Assembly: GCF_000308815.1 (NCBI RefSeq)
Contig: NZ_BAFX01000135.1
Span: forward strand, 27,407-91,406
Source: Nocardia concava NBRC 100430
GTDB taxonomy: Bacteria > Actinomycetota > Actinomycetes > Mycobacteriales > Mycobacteriaceae
Length of the DNA stretch: 64,000 bases
Direction: 5' to 3'
Numbering within the stretch: the stretch's first letter is position 1; each line of letters begins with the position of its first letter. This document shows positions 32,868-40,689 of the stretch, in pieces. The translations under genes and the position numbers were made by a program. The notes beneath the pieces were generated by a model, which worked only from the letters and a program-made list of their open reading frames with translations, was not told the DNA's origin and made no database searches.

Positions 32868-33638
32868 ATGCGATTCGCCTCCCTCGCTCTGCTCGCGGCC
32901 ACCCCGGCGCTGGTGGTCGGGCTCACCGCCTGCGGCCACTCCAAGGATTCCGCGAAGAACACCACCTCGACCACGGTCGCGGCGAGCAGCACCACCGCGC
33001 CCGCCACCGCGACGACCTCGCCGACCGGTCCGAAACCGCTGCCGCCCAACCCGACCCGGCCGCCGGTGCCGACCACCGTGCAACCCTCCGATGTCGATTG
33101 CGGACCGATTACCGGAGCCAATGGCCAGAGCGCGAATGTGATCGCCTACGCCAATCAGGCGGGCATTCCCGGCTGCACCGAGGCCATCACGGTGGCAACC
33201 CATTACGTCATGGGCACCAGCTCCGGCGAGGCCGTCCAGGTCGACGGCTGGACCTGTGAGGCCCAGCCCGACACCGCCGTCCCGCACATCTGCTTCAAGG
33301 ACGGCTTCATCATCGGAATGCGCGGCGGGGCCGCCCCGAAGCCGCCCGCACCGCCGACCACCACGCCCCCGCCGACCACCACCACGCCCGCGGGCAATGT
33401 CAACTGCGGCACCGTGACCGACGCGGGCGGCGGGACCCGGACCGTGATCGCGGTGGCCACCTCGGCGGGGACGGTCGGGTGCACCGAGGCCATCAATGTG
33501 GCATCGGAGTACGCGCAGACGATCAGCACCAGCGATGTGGCGACCATCAACGGCTGGTCCTGCAATGCCCAGCCGGACCCGGCCTTCCCGTCCATGTGCG
33601 CCAAGGACGGGCTGCTCATCAACCTCGGCGCGCAGTAG
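32868..33638 (+). CDS. lipoprotein with two tandem four-cysteine domains
   Basis: 256 residues. Lipobox GLTACGHS marks a membrane lipoprotein. A Thr/Pro-rich spacer (about 28-72) is followed by two homologous domains of about 78 residues: the first runs from VDCGPITGANG to CFKDGFIIG, the second from VNCGTVTDAGG to CAKDGLLINL. Each has four cysteines in register (CG.., GCTEAI, W.C.AQPD, .C.KDG), so two disulfides per domain are likely. A PTTT/PPP linker joins them. Function unknown. Confidence 0.85.
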   Translation: MRFASLALLAATPALVVGLTACGHSKDSAKNTTSTTVAASSTTAPATATTSPTGPKPLPPNPTRPPVPTTVQPSDVDCGPITGANGQSANVIAYANQAGIPGCTEAITVATHYVMGTSSGEAVQVDGWTCEAQPDTAVPHICFKDGFIIGMRGGAAPKPPAPPTTTPPPTTTTPAGNVNCGTVTDAGGGTRTVIAVATSAGTVGCTEAINVASEYAQTISTSDVATINGWSCNAQPDPAFPSMCAKDGLLINLGAQ

Positions 33639-33650
33639 GGCCCGGAAATA

Positions 33651-33690
33651 CAATCGCGGCCCCATCCGGATTCGGATGGGGCCGCGATTG
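33651..33690. terminator. bidirectional terminator between the lipoprotein gene and fprB
   Basis: Perfect 18-bp stem with arms 33651-33668 and 33673-33690, GATT loop, followed by TTT on the + strand. It sits between convergent genes and ends 10 bp before the fprB stop. Confidence 0.92.
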
Positions 33691-33700
33691 TTTCGAGTGT

Positions 33701-35368
33701 TCAGCCCTTGGCTGCCTTGAGCAGGTCCTCGATCTTCGTGAACTTCACGCGCGGCCGCCCACCGGCCTTGCCCGCCGTCTTCTCGGCCGCGTCGATGGCC
33801 TTCCAGCCCTCGCGCCCGACCTGGTCCGGCTGCCGCTCGGCCAGCAGCGCGTCCAAAGCGGCCCGGTTGCCCTGCGGGGCCGCCAGTTTGCCGCCGGTGA
33901 AGTCCTCGATCAGCTGATCGACGGTCTCCTGCGAATCCACCCGGTTGGAGCCGATGACGCCGCGCGGGCCGCGCTTGATCCAGCCCGAGACGTACACGCC
34001 CTGGACCGGGTTGCCGTCGGCCAGGACTCGGCCCTTCGCGTTCGGGATGACGCCGTTGGACTCGTCGAACGGCACATCCGCGACGGGCTCGCCCTTGTAG
34101 CCGATCGAGCGCAGCACCAGGGACGCTTCCAGGGAGCCCGTCCGGTCGGAGGCGCGGGCCACGCTGCGGCCGTTCTCCTCGACCAGCTCGTTGTGCACGT
34201 ATTCGATGCCCTCGACCTTGCCCTCGCCGGTGATGGCGGTGGGCGAGACCAGGTAGCGGAACACGATTCGCTTGTGATCCGGGTTGCGCTTACCGGCCGC
34301 GTATTCCTCGGCGAGGGTGTACTTGAGCTTCAGCGACGGCTCGATGTCCGGATCGTCCAGCTGCGCCTGCGAGGCCGAGTCCAGCACCAGGTCCTCGGGA
34401 TCGACGATGATGTCGACGCCCTTCAGATGCCCCAGCGCCAGGAATTCCGACGAGGTGTAGGCGGCCTGCAGCGGACCGCGGCGGCCCAGCACCACCACCT
34501 CCTTGATGTTGCTGCGGCGCAGCGCATCCAGGGCGTGGTCGGCGATATCGGTCTTGGCCAGCTCATCCGGGTTCACGGTGAGCACACGGGCCACGTCGAG
34601 GGCCACATTGCCGTTGCCGACGATGACGGCGCGCTCGCCGCTCAGGTCGAACTCGCGGTCGGCGAAGTCCGGATGGCCGTTGTACCAGGCCACGAACTCG
34701 GTGGCGGAGTGGCTGCCCGGCAGGTCCTCGCCGGGCACGCCGAGGCGGCGGTCGGTGGCCGCGCCCACGGCGTAGATGACCGCGTGGTGGTGTGCGAGGA
34801 GTTCCTCGTGCGAGATGTGCTTGCCGACTTCGACATTCAGCCGGTAGGCCAGCGCCTCGCGCCGGAAGGCCGATTCGAACAGGCCCGCCACCGACTTGGT
34901 GCCCGGGTGGTCGGGCGCGACACCGGCGCGCACCAGGCCGTACGGGGTGGGCAGCCGGTCGAACAGCTCCACCTCGACGTCGGCGCGGCGCAGCAGTTCC
35001 TCGGCGGCGTAGCAGGCCGCGGGGCCCGCGCCGACGACCGCGACGCGCAGCGTGCCCAGTTCCTTGGGCGCGCGGGTGGGCGCGACCAGCGGTTCGAAGT
35101 TGGACTCCAGCGGATGCCGCTCGAAGTACGCGGCATTGATGTCCTTGAACCGGGCCAGCGAGGCGAGCAGGTCGTCCTCGGAGAAGATCGCGTCGACCGG
35201 GCAGGCGTCGACGCAGGCGCCGCAGTCGATGCAGGTGTCCGGGTCGATGTAGAGCTGCTCGGTCGTGGCGAACTCGCGTTGCTCAGGGGTGGGACGAATG
35301 CAATCGACCGGACACTCGGGTACGCAGCTGGCGTCGTTGCAACAACGCTGCGTGATCACATAGGCCAT
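33701..35368 (-). CDS. fprB: ferredoxin-NADP reductase FprB (ferredoxin domain fused to adrenodoxin-reductase domain)
   Basis: 555 residues from ATG 35368. N-terminal seven-iron ferredoxin domain: MAYVITQRCCNDASCVPECP and TCIDCGACVDACPVDAIF. The rest is an adrenodoxin-reductase-type flavoprotein: VAVVGAGPAACYAAEELL (FAD), VIVGNGNVALDVARVL (NADP), and GWIKRGPRGVIGSNR. It moves electrons between NADPH and ferredoxin, typically for P450s. A KstR-type operator 62 bp upstream ties it to the steroid regulon, and a strong terminator follows. Any longer N-terminus is unlikely because the ferredoxin domain starts here. Confidence 0.96.
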   Translation of the reverse strand: MAYVITQRCCNDASCVPECPVDCIRPTPEQREFATTEQLYIDPDTCIDCGACVDACPVDAIFSEDDLLASLARFKDINAAYFERHPLESNFEPLVAPTRAPKELGTLRVAVVGAGPAACYAAEELLRRADVEVELFDRLPTPYGLVRAGVAPDHPGTKSVAGLFESAFRREALAYRLNVEVGKHISHEELLAHHHAVIYAVGAATDRRLGVPGEDLPGSHSATEFVAWYNGHPDFADREFDLSGERAVIVGNGNVALDVARVLTVNPDELAKTDIADHALDALRRSNIKEVVVLGRRGPLQAAYTSSEFLALGHLKGVDIIVDPEDLVLDSASQAQLDDPDIEPSLKLKYTLAEEYAAGKRNPDHKRIVFRYLVSPTAITGEGKVEGIEYVHNELVEENGRSVARASDRTGSLEASLVLRSIGYKGEPVADVPFDESNGVIPNAKGRVLADGNPVQGVYVSGWIKRGPRGVIGSNRVDSQETVDQLIEDFTGGKLAAPQGNRAALDALLAERQPDQVGREGWKAIDAAEKTAGKAGGRPRVKFTKIEDLLKAAKG

Positions 35369-35430
35369 ATCTCGCAGATCCTCGAAACTGTCGCGTGGTG
35401 CTACTCCGCTCGGGGTTCGAGCGAGGTCGG

Positions 35431-35444
35431 TAGAACACGTTCTA
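35431..35444. promoter_or_regulatory. KstR-type operator upstream of fprB
   Basis: TAGAACACGTTCTA, identical to the cores at kshB and the FAD-dependent reductase, 62 bp before the fprB ATG in the region divergent from the SixA-like gene. Confidence 0.82.
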
Positions 35445-35595
35445 ATATAGGCGGCATTCCATCGGGTGTCGGCACGGCGATGTGACGCCACCTTCAGTGT
35501 GCCTCGAGTGTGAGCACTGTCTCGCGTCGGCACCGGGCGGTACCGCTGTGAGTCCGGTCTCGGGGCTGCACTCGAGGAGACCTACCGTAATACCT

Positions 35596-36087
35596 ATGGT
35601 GCGGACTCTCATCCTGATGCGACACGGCAAATCCGGTTACCCCGAGGGCGTGCCCGACCACGAGCGTCCATTGGCCCCGCGCGGACGCCGCGAGGCGGGG
35701 CTGGCCGGGGACTGGCTGCGGGCCACCCAGCCGAGCATCGACGCCGTGCTCTGTTCCAGTTCCACGCGGACCCGGGAGACGCTGGCGGCCACCGGCATCA
35801 CCGCGCCGGTGTCCTACGAGAAGTCGATCTACGAGGCGTCCCCGCACACCCTCATCGAATTGGTCCAGCTCACCGACGACTCGGTCGAGACGCTGCTGCT
35901 CATCGGCCACTCCCCCGGAATGCCCTGGACCGCATGGGAATTGGCGGCCAACCGCGATTCCGGACCGGCCGCGGAGCTGAGCGCGAAATTCCCCACCTCG
36001 GCGCTGGCGGTCATCGAATTCGACCGGCCGTGGGCAGACGCCGACCCGGGCACGGGCGAGCTGGTGCGCTTCCACGTGCCGCGGTAG
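35596..36087 (+). CDS. SixA-like phosphohistidine phosphatase
   Basis: 163 residues from ATG 35596. Histidine phosphatase fold: LILMRHGKSGYPEG with the nucleophilic His, SSTRTRETLAATG, and the second catalytic His in LLLIGHSPGMPW. Short length and the RHGKS motif place it with SixA rather than phosphoglycerate mutases. Natural substrate unknown; SixA dephosphorylates phosphohistidine in carrier proteins. Divergent from fprB. Confidence 0.88.
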   Translation: MVRTLILMRHGKSGYPEGVPDHERPLAPRGRREAGLAGDWLRATQPSIDAVLCSSSTRTRETLAATGITAPVSYEKSIYEASPHTLIELVQLTDDSVETLLLIGHSPGMPWTAWELAANRDSGPAAELSAKFPTSALAVIEFDRPWADADPGTGELVRFHVPR

Positions 36088-36095
36088 AGCTCGGC

Positions 36096-36299
36096 TCAGC
36101 CGAGTAGCTTGCCCTTCCACACCACGACGCCGCCGACGACCAGCAGGAACAGCAGCGCCAGCCAGAAGTTGGTCAGCACCCACACCACACCGAACACGGC
36201 CAGCACGGGCAGTGCCGCGATGGCGGTGATCACCGGGTTCTCCTTGGCCGTCTCCAGGGCCGAGCGCGCCCTGATCCGATCCATGTCTTTTCCAGGCAT
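36096..36299 (-). CDS. small membrane protein
   Basis: 67 residues from ATG 36299 (MPGKDMDRIRARSALETAKE). A charged N-terminal helix is followed by two hydrophobic segments (ITAIAALPVLAVFGVVWVL and FWLALLFLLVVGGVVVW). Not recognised; likely an integral membrane protein. Convergent with the SixA-like gene, 8 bp apart. Confidence 0.65.
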   Translation of the reverse strand: MPGKDMDRIRARSALETAKENPVITAIAALPVLAVFGVVWVLTNFWLALLFLLVVGGVVVWKGKLLG

Positions 36300-36364
36300 G
36301 ACCCCAGCGTAGGCCCGAAATCGCCCCGCGCCACGGCTGATCGAAACTTCGCACCCCCGTAGGC

Positions 36365-36395
36365 TTGCTTGGAGTGCACTCCAACCCGCTACCGT
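36365..36395 (+). promoter_or_regulatory. MerR-type promoter of the following MerR gene
   Basis: TTGCTT (-35, 36365) and TACCGT (-10, 36390) are 19 bp apart, and the spacer contains most of the palindrome TTGGAGTGCACTCCAA (36369-36384). Long spacer plus dyad between the elements is the hallmark of a MerR-controlled promoter, so the gene probably controls itself. Confidence 0.75.
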
Positions 36396-36424
36396 CGATG
36401 GTTGGGGAAGAGAGGGGCGAAACG

Positions 36425-36892
36425 ATGAGCGCACCATCGGTACAGCGGGCAACCGCACCGCGGGACATGGCCGAGCACGAGCGGCCGCGCTATTCGATCG
36501 GCGAGGTGTCCGAACGCTGCGGCCTCACCCGCGACACCCTGCGCTGGTACGAGCGCATCGGGCTGATGGACTACGTGGGCCGCGATCACTCCGGTCAACG
36601 CCGGTTCAGCGACCGGGATCTGGACTGGCTCGCGTTCATCGGGAAACTGCGGCGCACCGGAATGTCGGTGGCGGACATGGTGAAATACGCCGAGTTGGTG
36701 CGCGCCGGGGAGCACACCTATCCGCAGCGACTGGAGATGTTCCGCCGCACCCGCGAAGAGGTGCTCACCCAGATCGAGGAACTACGGTCCACGCTCGTGG
36801 TCCTCGACTACAAGATCGAGCTCTACGAGGGCGGCCCGAAATGCGATCCGCCGCCGGTCAAGACGAACGGCAGTGCCCGCCGAACCGTTTGA
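36425..36892 (+). CDS. MerR family transcriptional regulator
   Basis: 155 residues, ATG 36425 after GAGAGGGG. DNA-binding part YSIGEVSERCGLTRDTLRWYERIGLM and GQRRFSDRDLDWLAFIGKLRRTGMSVADM, then a dimerisation coiled coil (RTREEVLTQIEELRSTLVVL). No metal-binding cysteine cluster, so it resembles the NmlR/AdhR group that senses aldehydes or redox stress. The operator in its own promoter fits that group. The target gene beyond itself is not evident. Confidence 0.9.
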   Translation: MSAPSVQRATAPRDMAEHERPRYSIGEVSERCGLTRDTLRWYERIGLMDYVGRDHSGQRRFSDRDLDWLAFIGKLRRTGMSVADMVKYAELVRAGEHTYPQRLEMFRRTREEVLTQIEELRSTLVVLDYKIELYEGGPKCDPPPVKTNGSARRTV

Positions 36893-36930
36893 GCACGAAC
36901 GGTTTCAGCTGAGCGCGAACGGTTTCAGCC
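36883..36930. repeat. 20-bp tandem duplication at the MerR/ribA convergent ends
   Basis: Two adjacent 20-bp copies (36891-36910, 36911-36930) share GAGCnCGAACGGTTTCAGC. The first starts in the MerR stop codon, the second contains the ribA stop. The left flank AACCGTT (36883) also pairs with AACGGTT (36898), a possible weak terminator. Confidence 0.8.
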
Positions 36931-37548
36931 GACCAGGCGGATGGTGTGCCCCGTGTGGTCGGCCTTGGCGCGCAGGTAGCGCAGGTTGTCGGGATTGGCG
37001 TGGACGCCGGTCGGCAGGGTGTCGCGCACGCTCACGCCGAGCGCGGTCAGCTGGCGCACCTTGTCGGGATTGTTGGTGAGCAGGTCGAGTTCGGTGATGC
37101 CGAGCGCGGCCAGCATCTGGGCCGCGGCGGTGTAGTCGCGCGCGTCCTCGTCGAAGCCGAGTTCGGTATTGGCCTGGTAGGTGTCCAGGCCCGAATCCTG
37201 CAGGGCGTACGCGTCGAGCTTGTTGTAGAGCCCGATGTCGCGGCCCTCCTGACGCAGGTAGAGCAGCACGCCGCCGGCGTCGGCGATGCGTTCCACGGCC
37301 TCGCGCAGCTGGGGTCCGCAGTCGCAGCGGGCCGAGCCGAAGACATCACCCGTGAGGCATTCCGAGTGCAGCCGCACCAGCGGCGTCGCGCCGAGGTCCG
37401 GCTCACCCAGGACCAGAGCGAGATGCTCACGCCCGTCGGACAGGCCGTCGAAGGTGACCGCCTCCGCGGTGGTCGAGTAGCCGTCGGCGAAGCTCAGCGG
37501 GATCCGCACGCGGGTGCGGACGCTCGCGCCGACGAAGGTGCTGCTCAT
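36925..37548 (-). CDS. ribA: GTP cyclohydrolase II (stand-alone RibA)
   Basis: 207 residues. First step of riboflavin synthesis: GTP to diaminohydroxy-phosphoribosylaminopyrimidine. Zn site and active region in RLHSECLTGDVFGSARCDCG, then LRQEGRDIGLYNKLDAYAL and TNNPDKVRQLTALG. Most actinomycetes carry a RibBA fusion within a rib operon; this is a single-domain gene without rib neighbours, so it may be a second copy with a special role. Between two MerR genes. Confidence 0.93.
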   Translation of the reverse strand: MSSTFVGASVRTRVRIPLSFADGYSTTAEAVTFDGLSDGREHLALVLGEPDLGATPLVRLHSECLTGDVFGSARCDCGPQLREAVERIADAGGVLLYLRQEGRDIGLYNKLDAYALQDSGLDTYQANTELGFDEDARDYTAAAQMLAALGITELDLLTNNPDKVRQLTALGVSVRDTLPTGVHANPDNLRYLRAKADHTGHTIRLVG

Positions 37549-37605
37549 GCGTGCTCCTGAAGCCAGAGACCATTCCGTTCGAGCTGAACCCCGGCGATCG
37601 CGGGG

Positions 37606-37992
37606 TTATTCCAGCGCGAACGATCCGCGAGGTCCGGGACGGAAGGGTTCGGCCAGGACGGCCTCGCGCTGGCGGGCCAGCAGCTCGCGGCGGCGGGTGA
37701 GTTCGGCGATCTGGTCGTCGATGCGATCCAGGCCGTCACTCACCACCTTTCGCGAATGGTCGCAGTGCTGGAAGCCGGAATCGGTGGCGCAGGGCAGCAA
37801 TTCGCGAATGTCCCGGGTGGGCAGTCCGGCATCGAGGAGGGCGCGGATGCGGGTGACGCGCTCGGGAGCGGAGTCGCCGTAGCTGCGGTAGCCGTTCGAA
37901 TCGCGATGCGGGACAAGCAGTCCCTGCTCCTCGTAGTAGCGCAGCAGCCGCGGGGGCACTCCGGTGACCCGGGACAGTTCACCGATCAGCAC
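37606..37992 (-). CDS. MerR family transcriptional regulator
   Basis: 128 residues from GTG 37992, with GGGAGG five bases upstream. Winged helix: VLIGELSRVTGVPPRLLRYYEEQGLL and GYRSYGDSAPERVTRIRALL. C-terminal part has CATDSGFQHCDHS followed by a coiled coil (LDRIDDQIAELTRRRELL). The two cysteines and His could bind a metal or sense redox. Divergent from the alpha/beta-hydrolase gene whose promoter carries a MerR-style dyad. Confidence 0.88.
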   Translation of the reverse strand: MLIGELSRVTGVPPRLLRYYEEQGLLVPHRDSNGYRSYGDSAPERVTRIRALLDAGLPTRDIRELLPCATDSGFQHCDHSRKVVSDGLDRIDDQIAELTRRRELLARQREAVLAEPFRPGPRGSFALE

Positions 37993-38013
37993 TGTGACCT
38001 CCCGCACATCGCG

Positions 38014-38045
38014 TTGACCTTCACACCCATGTGAATCCCTAACGT
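38014..38045 (+). promoter_or_regulatory. MerR-type promoter of the alpha/beta-hydrolase gene
   Basis: TTGACC (38014) and TAACGT (38040) are 20 bp apart; the spacer holds the dyad TTCACA/TGTGAA (38020-38035). This overlong spacer with a palindrome is typical of promoters remodelled by MerR proteins. The transcript would be nearly leaderless, with the ATG at 38053. Confidence 0.78.
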
Positions 38046-38052
38046 CGCCGGC

Positions 38053-38829
38053 ATGACGAACATTTCCTCGAGTGACATCGCCTTGACCACTCAGGTCGCC
38101 GGATCCGGACCCGCCATCGTGCTCGCGCACGGCGGAGGCGGCGGCATCGACGCCAACTTCGGCGGTCTGATTCCGCTGCTCGCCCGGGATCATCTGGTGA
38201 TCGGCTCCGACTTCCCCGCCGACGACACCCCGCTCACCCTGGACGGCCTGGCCGACGCCCTGGTGGCCGAGGCGGTCGCGAACGGCGCCGAGACCTTCAG
38301 CATCGTCGGGTATTCGCTCGGCACCACGGTCGCCATCCGCGCGGCCGTCCGGCATCCCGAGCGGGTGCGGGGGCTGGTGCTCACCGGCGGCTTCGCCAAG
38401 CTCGACAACCGGGGTCTGATGAATGTCGACCTGTGGCAGCGGGCCCTGGCCGCCGGGGACCGCGAGTCGTTCGCGCGCTATGTCCTGTTGGCCGGGTTCA
38501 GCAAGGAGTTCGTGAACGCCATTCCGGCGGAGCAGCTTTCGGAGGTCCTGGCGCAGACCGCGGCCAATATCCCCGGCGGCACGGCGGCGCAGGCGGCGCT
38601 GATCGAGAAGATCGACGTGCGCGCGGAGCTGGCCCGGATCGCGGTGCCGACGCTCGTCATCGGACTCACCAACGATCTGCTGGCCGATCCCGCCAATGCC
38701 CGGGAGCAGGCGGCGGGCATTCCCGGCGCGAAGTACACCGAGATCGCCAGCGGGCATGTGGTGATGGTCGAGCAGCCGGACGCCTGGCACGCGGAGGTGG
38801 TCGACTTCTTCGCGACATCGTTCATCTGA
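38053..38829 (+). CDS. alpha/beta-hydrolase
   Basis: 258 residues. Oxyanion region VLAHGGGGGIDANF, nucleophile elbow VGYSLGTTVAI with Ser, acid probably in the GLTNDLLAD stretch, and His in ASGHVVMVEQP near the C-terminus. Substrate unknown. Controlled, by position and promoter form, by the divergent MerR protein. Confidence 0.9.
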   Translation: MTNISSSDIALTTQVAGSGPAIVLAHGGGGGIDANFGGLIPLLARDHLVIGSDFPADDTPLTLDGLADALVAEAVANGAETFSIVGYSLGTTVAIRAAVRHPERVRGLVLTGGFAKLDNRGLMNVDLWQRALAAGDRESFARYVLLAGFSKEFVNAIPAEQLSEVLAQTAANIPGGTAAQAALIEKIDVRAELARIAVPTLVIGLTNDLLADPANAREQAAGIPGAKYTEIASGHVVMVEQPDAWHAEVVDFFATSFI

Positions 38830-38904
38830 ACGACCCCCAGCCGGAACACCCAATTTTCAGACCGGAAGGCATGGTTCACGTTCTCGGCTTACGATGCAGC
38901 CACT

Positions 38905-39384
38905 ATGCAGTCCGTAACTCACGACCGGGTGTGGATCGACAAGCAGACGCCCGGGGTCTTCCACGCACTCAACAGCGTCGCCCTCGCCATCCGCGAGGCC
39001 GCCACGGCCGCCGGATTGGACCGCGCCGTCATGGAACTGGTGAACGTGCGCGTCTCCCAATTGACCGGCTGCCCCTTCTGCCTGGACCTGCACTCCCGTT
39101 TCGCGCGCGAGGCCGGAATCACCCAGCAGCAATTGGATGTCCTGCCCGCCTGGGCGCGCAGCCCCTACCTGTTCACCGAAATCGAGCGGGCCGCGTTGCA
39201 GGTCGCCGAAACAGTGACTTCGTTGCCGGATGAAGAGAGCATGCAGCGTGAGTATGCTGCTGCGCGGCAACATTTGTCGGATGACCAGATGTCTGTTCTC
39301 ATCTGGGCTGCCACCACTATCGGCGCGTTCAATCGCGTGTCGATTATGAGCAAACATCCGGTGCGGGTGCGGAAGGAGAACTGA
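38905..39384 (+). CDS. AhpD-like / carboxymuconolactone decarboxylase family protein
   Basis: 159 residues. The redox core is LTGCPFCLDLHSRFAREAG, a CxxC with following His as in AhpD-type peroxidase partners. The family includes peroxidase-coupled disulfide reductases as well as true decarboxylases; CxxC favours the former. First of three closely packed genes (3-bp gap to the GNAT gene). Confidence 0.9.
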   Translation: MQSVTHDRVWIDKQTPGVFHALNSVALAIREAATAAGLDRAVMELVNVRVSQLTGCPFCLDLHSRFAREAGITQQQLDVLPAWARSPYLFTEIERAALQVAETVTSLPDEESMQREYAAARQHLSDDQMSVLIWAATTIGAFNRVSIMSKHPVRVRKEN

Positions 39385-39387
39385 ACA

Positions 39388-39702
39388 ATGAGCGAACAGG
39401 CCGTGGCGGCTACTGTCGTTCGCAACGACGCGCAACACCGGTACGAGGTGTGGTACGGGAATTCGCTGGCCGGATTCAGCGAGTACCGCGAGCGGGACGA
39501 CAACGACACCACCTTCATTCACACCGAGGTGGATCAGGAATTCAGCGGTAAGGGCCTGGCGAATCTGCTCGCCCAGGAAGCGATCAAGGATGTGATCGCG
39601 CGCGGCCGCGTCATCGTGCCGCGCTGCCCGTTCATCAAGAGCTGGCTGGACAAGCACCCGGAATACGACGAGTACGTGGTAGGGAAGGGCATCAAACGAT
39701 GA
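39388..39702 (+). CDS. small GNAT-type N-acetyltransferase (YjdJ-like)
   Basis: 104 residues. The compact GNAT fold has FIHTEVDQEFSGKGLANLLAQEA, the acetyl-CoA loop, and PRCPFIKSWLDKHPEY near the C-terminus. Length matches the short GCN5-related group whose acceptor is unknown. Its stop overlaps the pirin ATG by four bases. Confidence 0.9.
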   Translation: MSEQAVAATVVRNDAQHRYEVWYGNSLAGFSEYRERDDNDTTFIHTEVDQEFSGKGLANLLAQEAIKDVIARGRVIVPRCPFIKSWLDKHPEYDEYVVGKGIKR

Positions 39703-40688
39703 GTGACCTGGAGCCGAAACCGGAAGCGTCCCTGTGCGAATCCTCCGGGCGGCCCGGGCCGCGCGCGGAATTCTTCCCCGCGCGTGAGGTGCCGCTGGGC
39801 GGCGTGCGCGGTGTGACGGTCTTCCGGACCCTCCCGCAGCGTGACCTGCCCACCGTCGGCGCCTGGTGCTTCCTCGACCATTTCGGCTCCGGCTCGGCCG
39901 CCAATCCGACCGGGCACGATATCGACCCGCATCCGCACATCGGATTGCAGACGGTCACCTGGCCCCTGGACGGGCGCATCCGGCACCGCGACAGCGTGGG
40001 ATCGGATGTGGAGATCGAGCCCGGCCAGCTGAACATCATGACCTCCGGGCACGGGATCGCGCATTCGGAATACCGGGTGCCGGGCCATGTCTCGGGGCAC
40101 GGATTGCAGTTGTGGGTGGCGCTCCCGAATGAATCCCGGGATATCGCACCGCATTTCGAGCAGCACCGCGAGCTGCCGACATTCACGATCGCGGATGCCG
40201 TCTCGGGCACCGTGCTGATGGGGTCGCTCGGCGGGGTCACCTCGGCGGCCACCGCCTATACCCCGATCGTCGGCGCGGATCTGTCGGTCCGGGCCGGAAC
40301 CGATGCCGAACTGCCGCTGAATCCCGAATTCGAGCACGCGGTTCTGGTGATCGAGGGCGCGCTGGCAATCGACGGCACGAAGGTCGAACCCGGCAGCCTG
40401 TTCTATCTGGGCAGCGACCGGTCCTCGATTCGATTGCACGACACCGACGGCGCGCATCTGCTGCTCCTCGGCGGCGAACCGTTCGGTGAGGATCTGGTCA
40501 TGTGGTGGAACTTCGTGGCGCGCAGTCACGAAGAGATCGAGCAGGCCCGAAACGATTGGGAGAAGCACGATATCGGCCGTTTCGCCGATATCGCCGGGCA
40601 TACGCCCGAACAGCGGATCCCGGCGCCGCCGTTGCCCGGCCTGCATTTGAAGCCGCGCAAACGACGGTGCGGAGTTCCGCACGAATGA
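39699..40688 (+). CDS. pirin family protein
   Basis: 329 residues. Bicupin fold. Metal-ligand region DPHPHIGLQTVTW and SGHGIAHSE in the N-terminal cupin, C-terminal cupin around LVIEGALAIDG and LLLLGGEPFGED. Bacterial pirins may act as quercetinase-like dioxygenases or bind enzymes; the role here is unknown. Coupled to the GNAT gene by ATGA. Confidence 0.92.
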   Translation: MSDLEPKPEASLCESSGRPGPRAEFFPAREVPLGGVRGVTVFRTLPQRDLPTVGAWCFLDHFGSGSAANPTGHDIDPHPHIGLQTVTWPLDGRIRHRDSVGSDVEIEPGQLNIMTSGHGIAHSEYRVPGHVSGHGLQLWVALPNESRDIAPHFEQHRELPTFTIADAVSGTVLMGSLGGVTSAATAYTPIVGADLSVRAGTDAELPLNPEFEHAVLVIEGALAIDGTKVEPGSLFYLGSDRSSIRLHDTDGAHLLLLGGEPFGEDLVMWWNFVARSHEEIEQARNDWEKHDIGRFADIAGHTPEQRIPAPPLPGLHLKPRKRRCGVPHE

Positions 40689-40689
40689 A

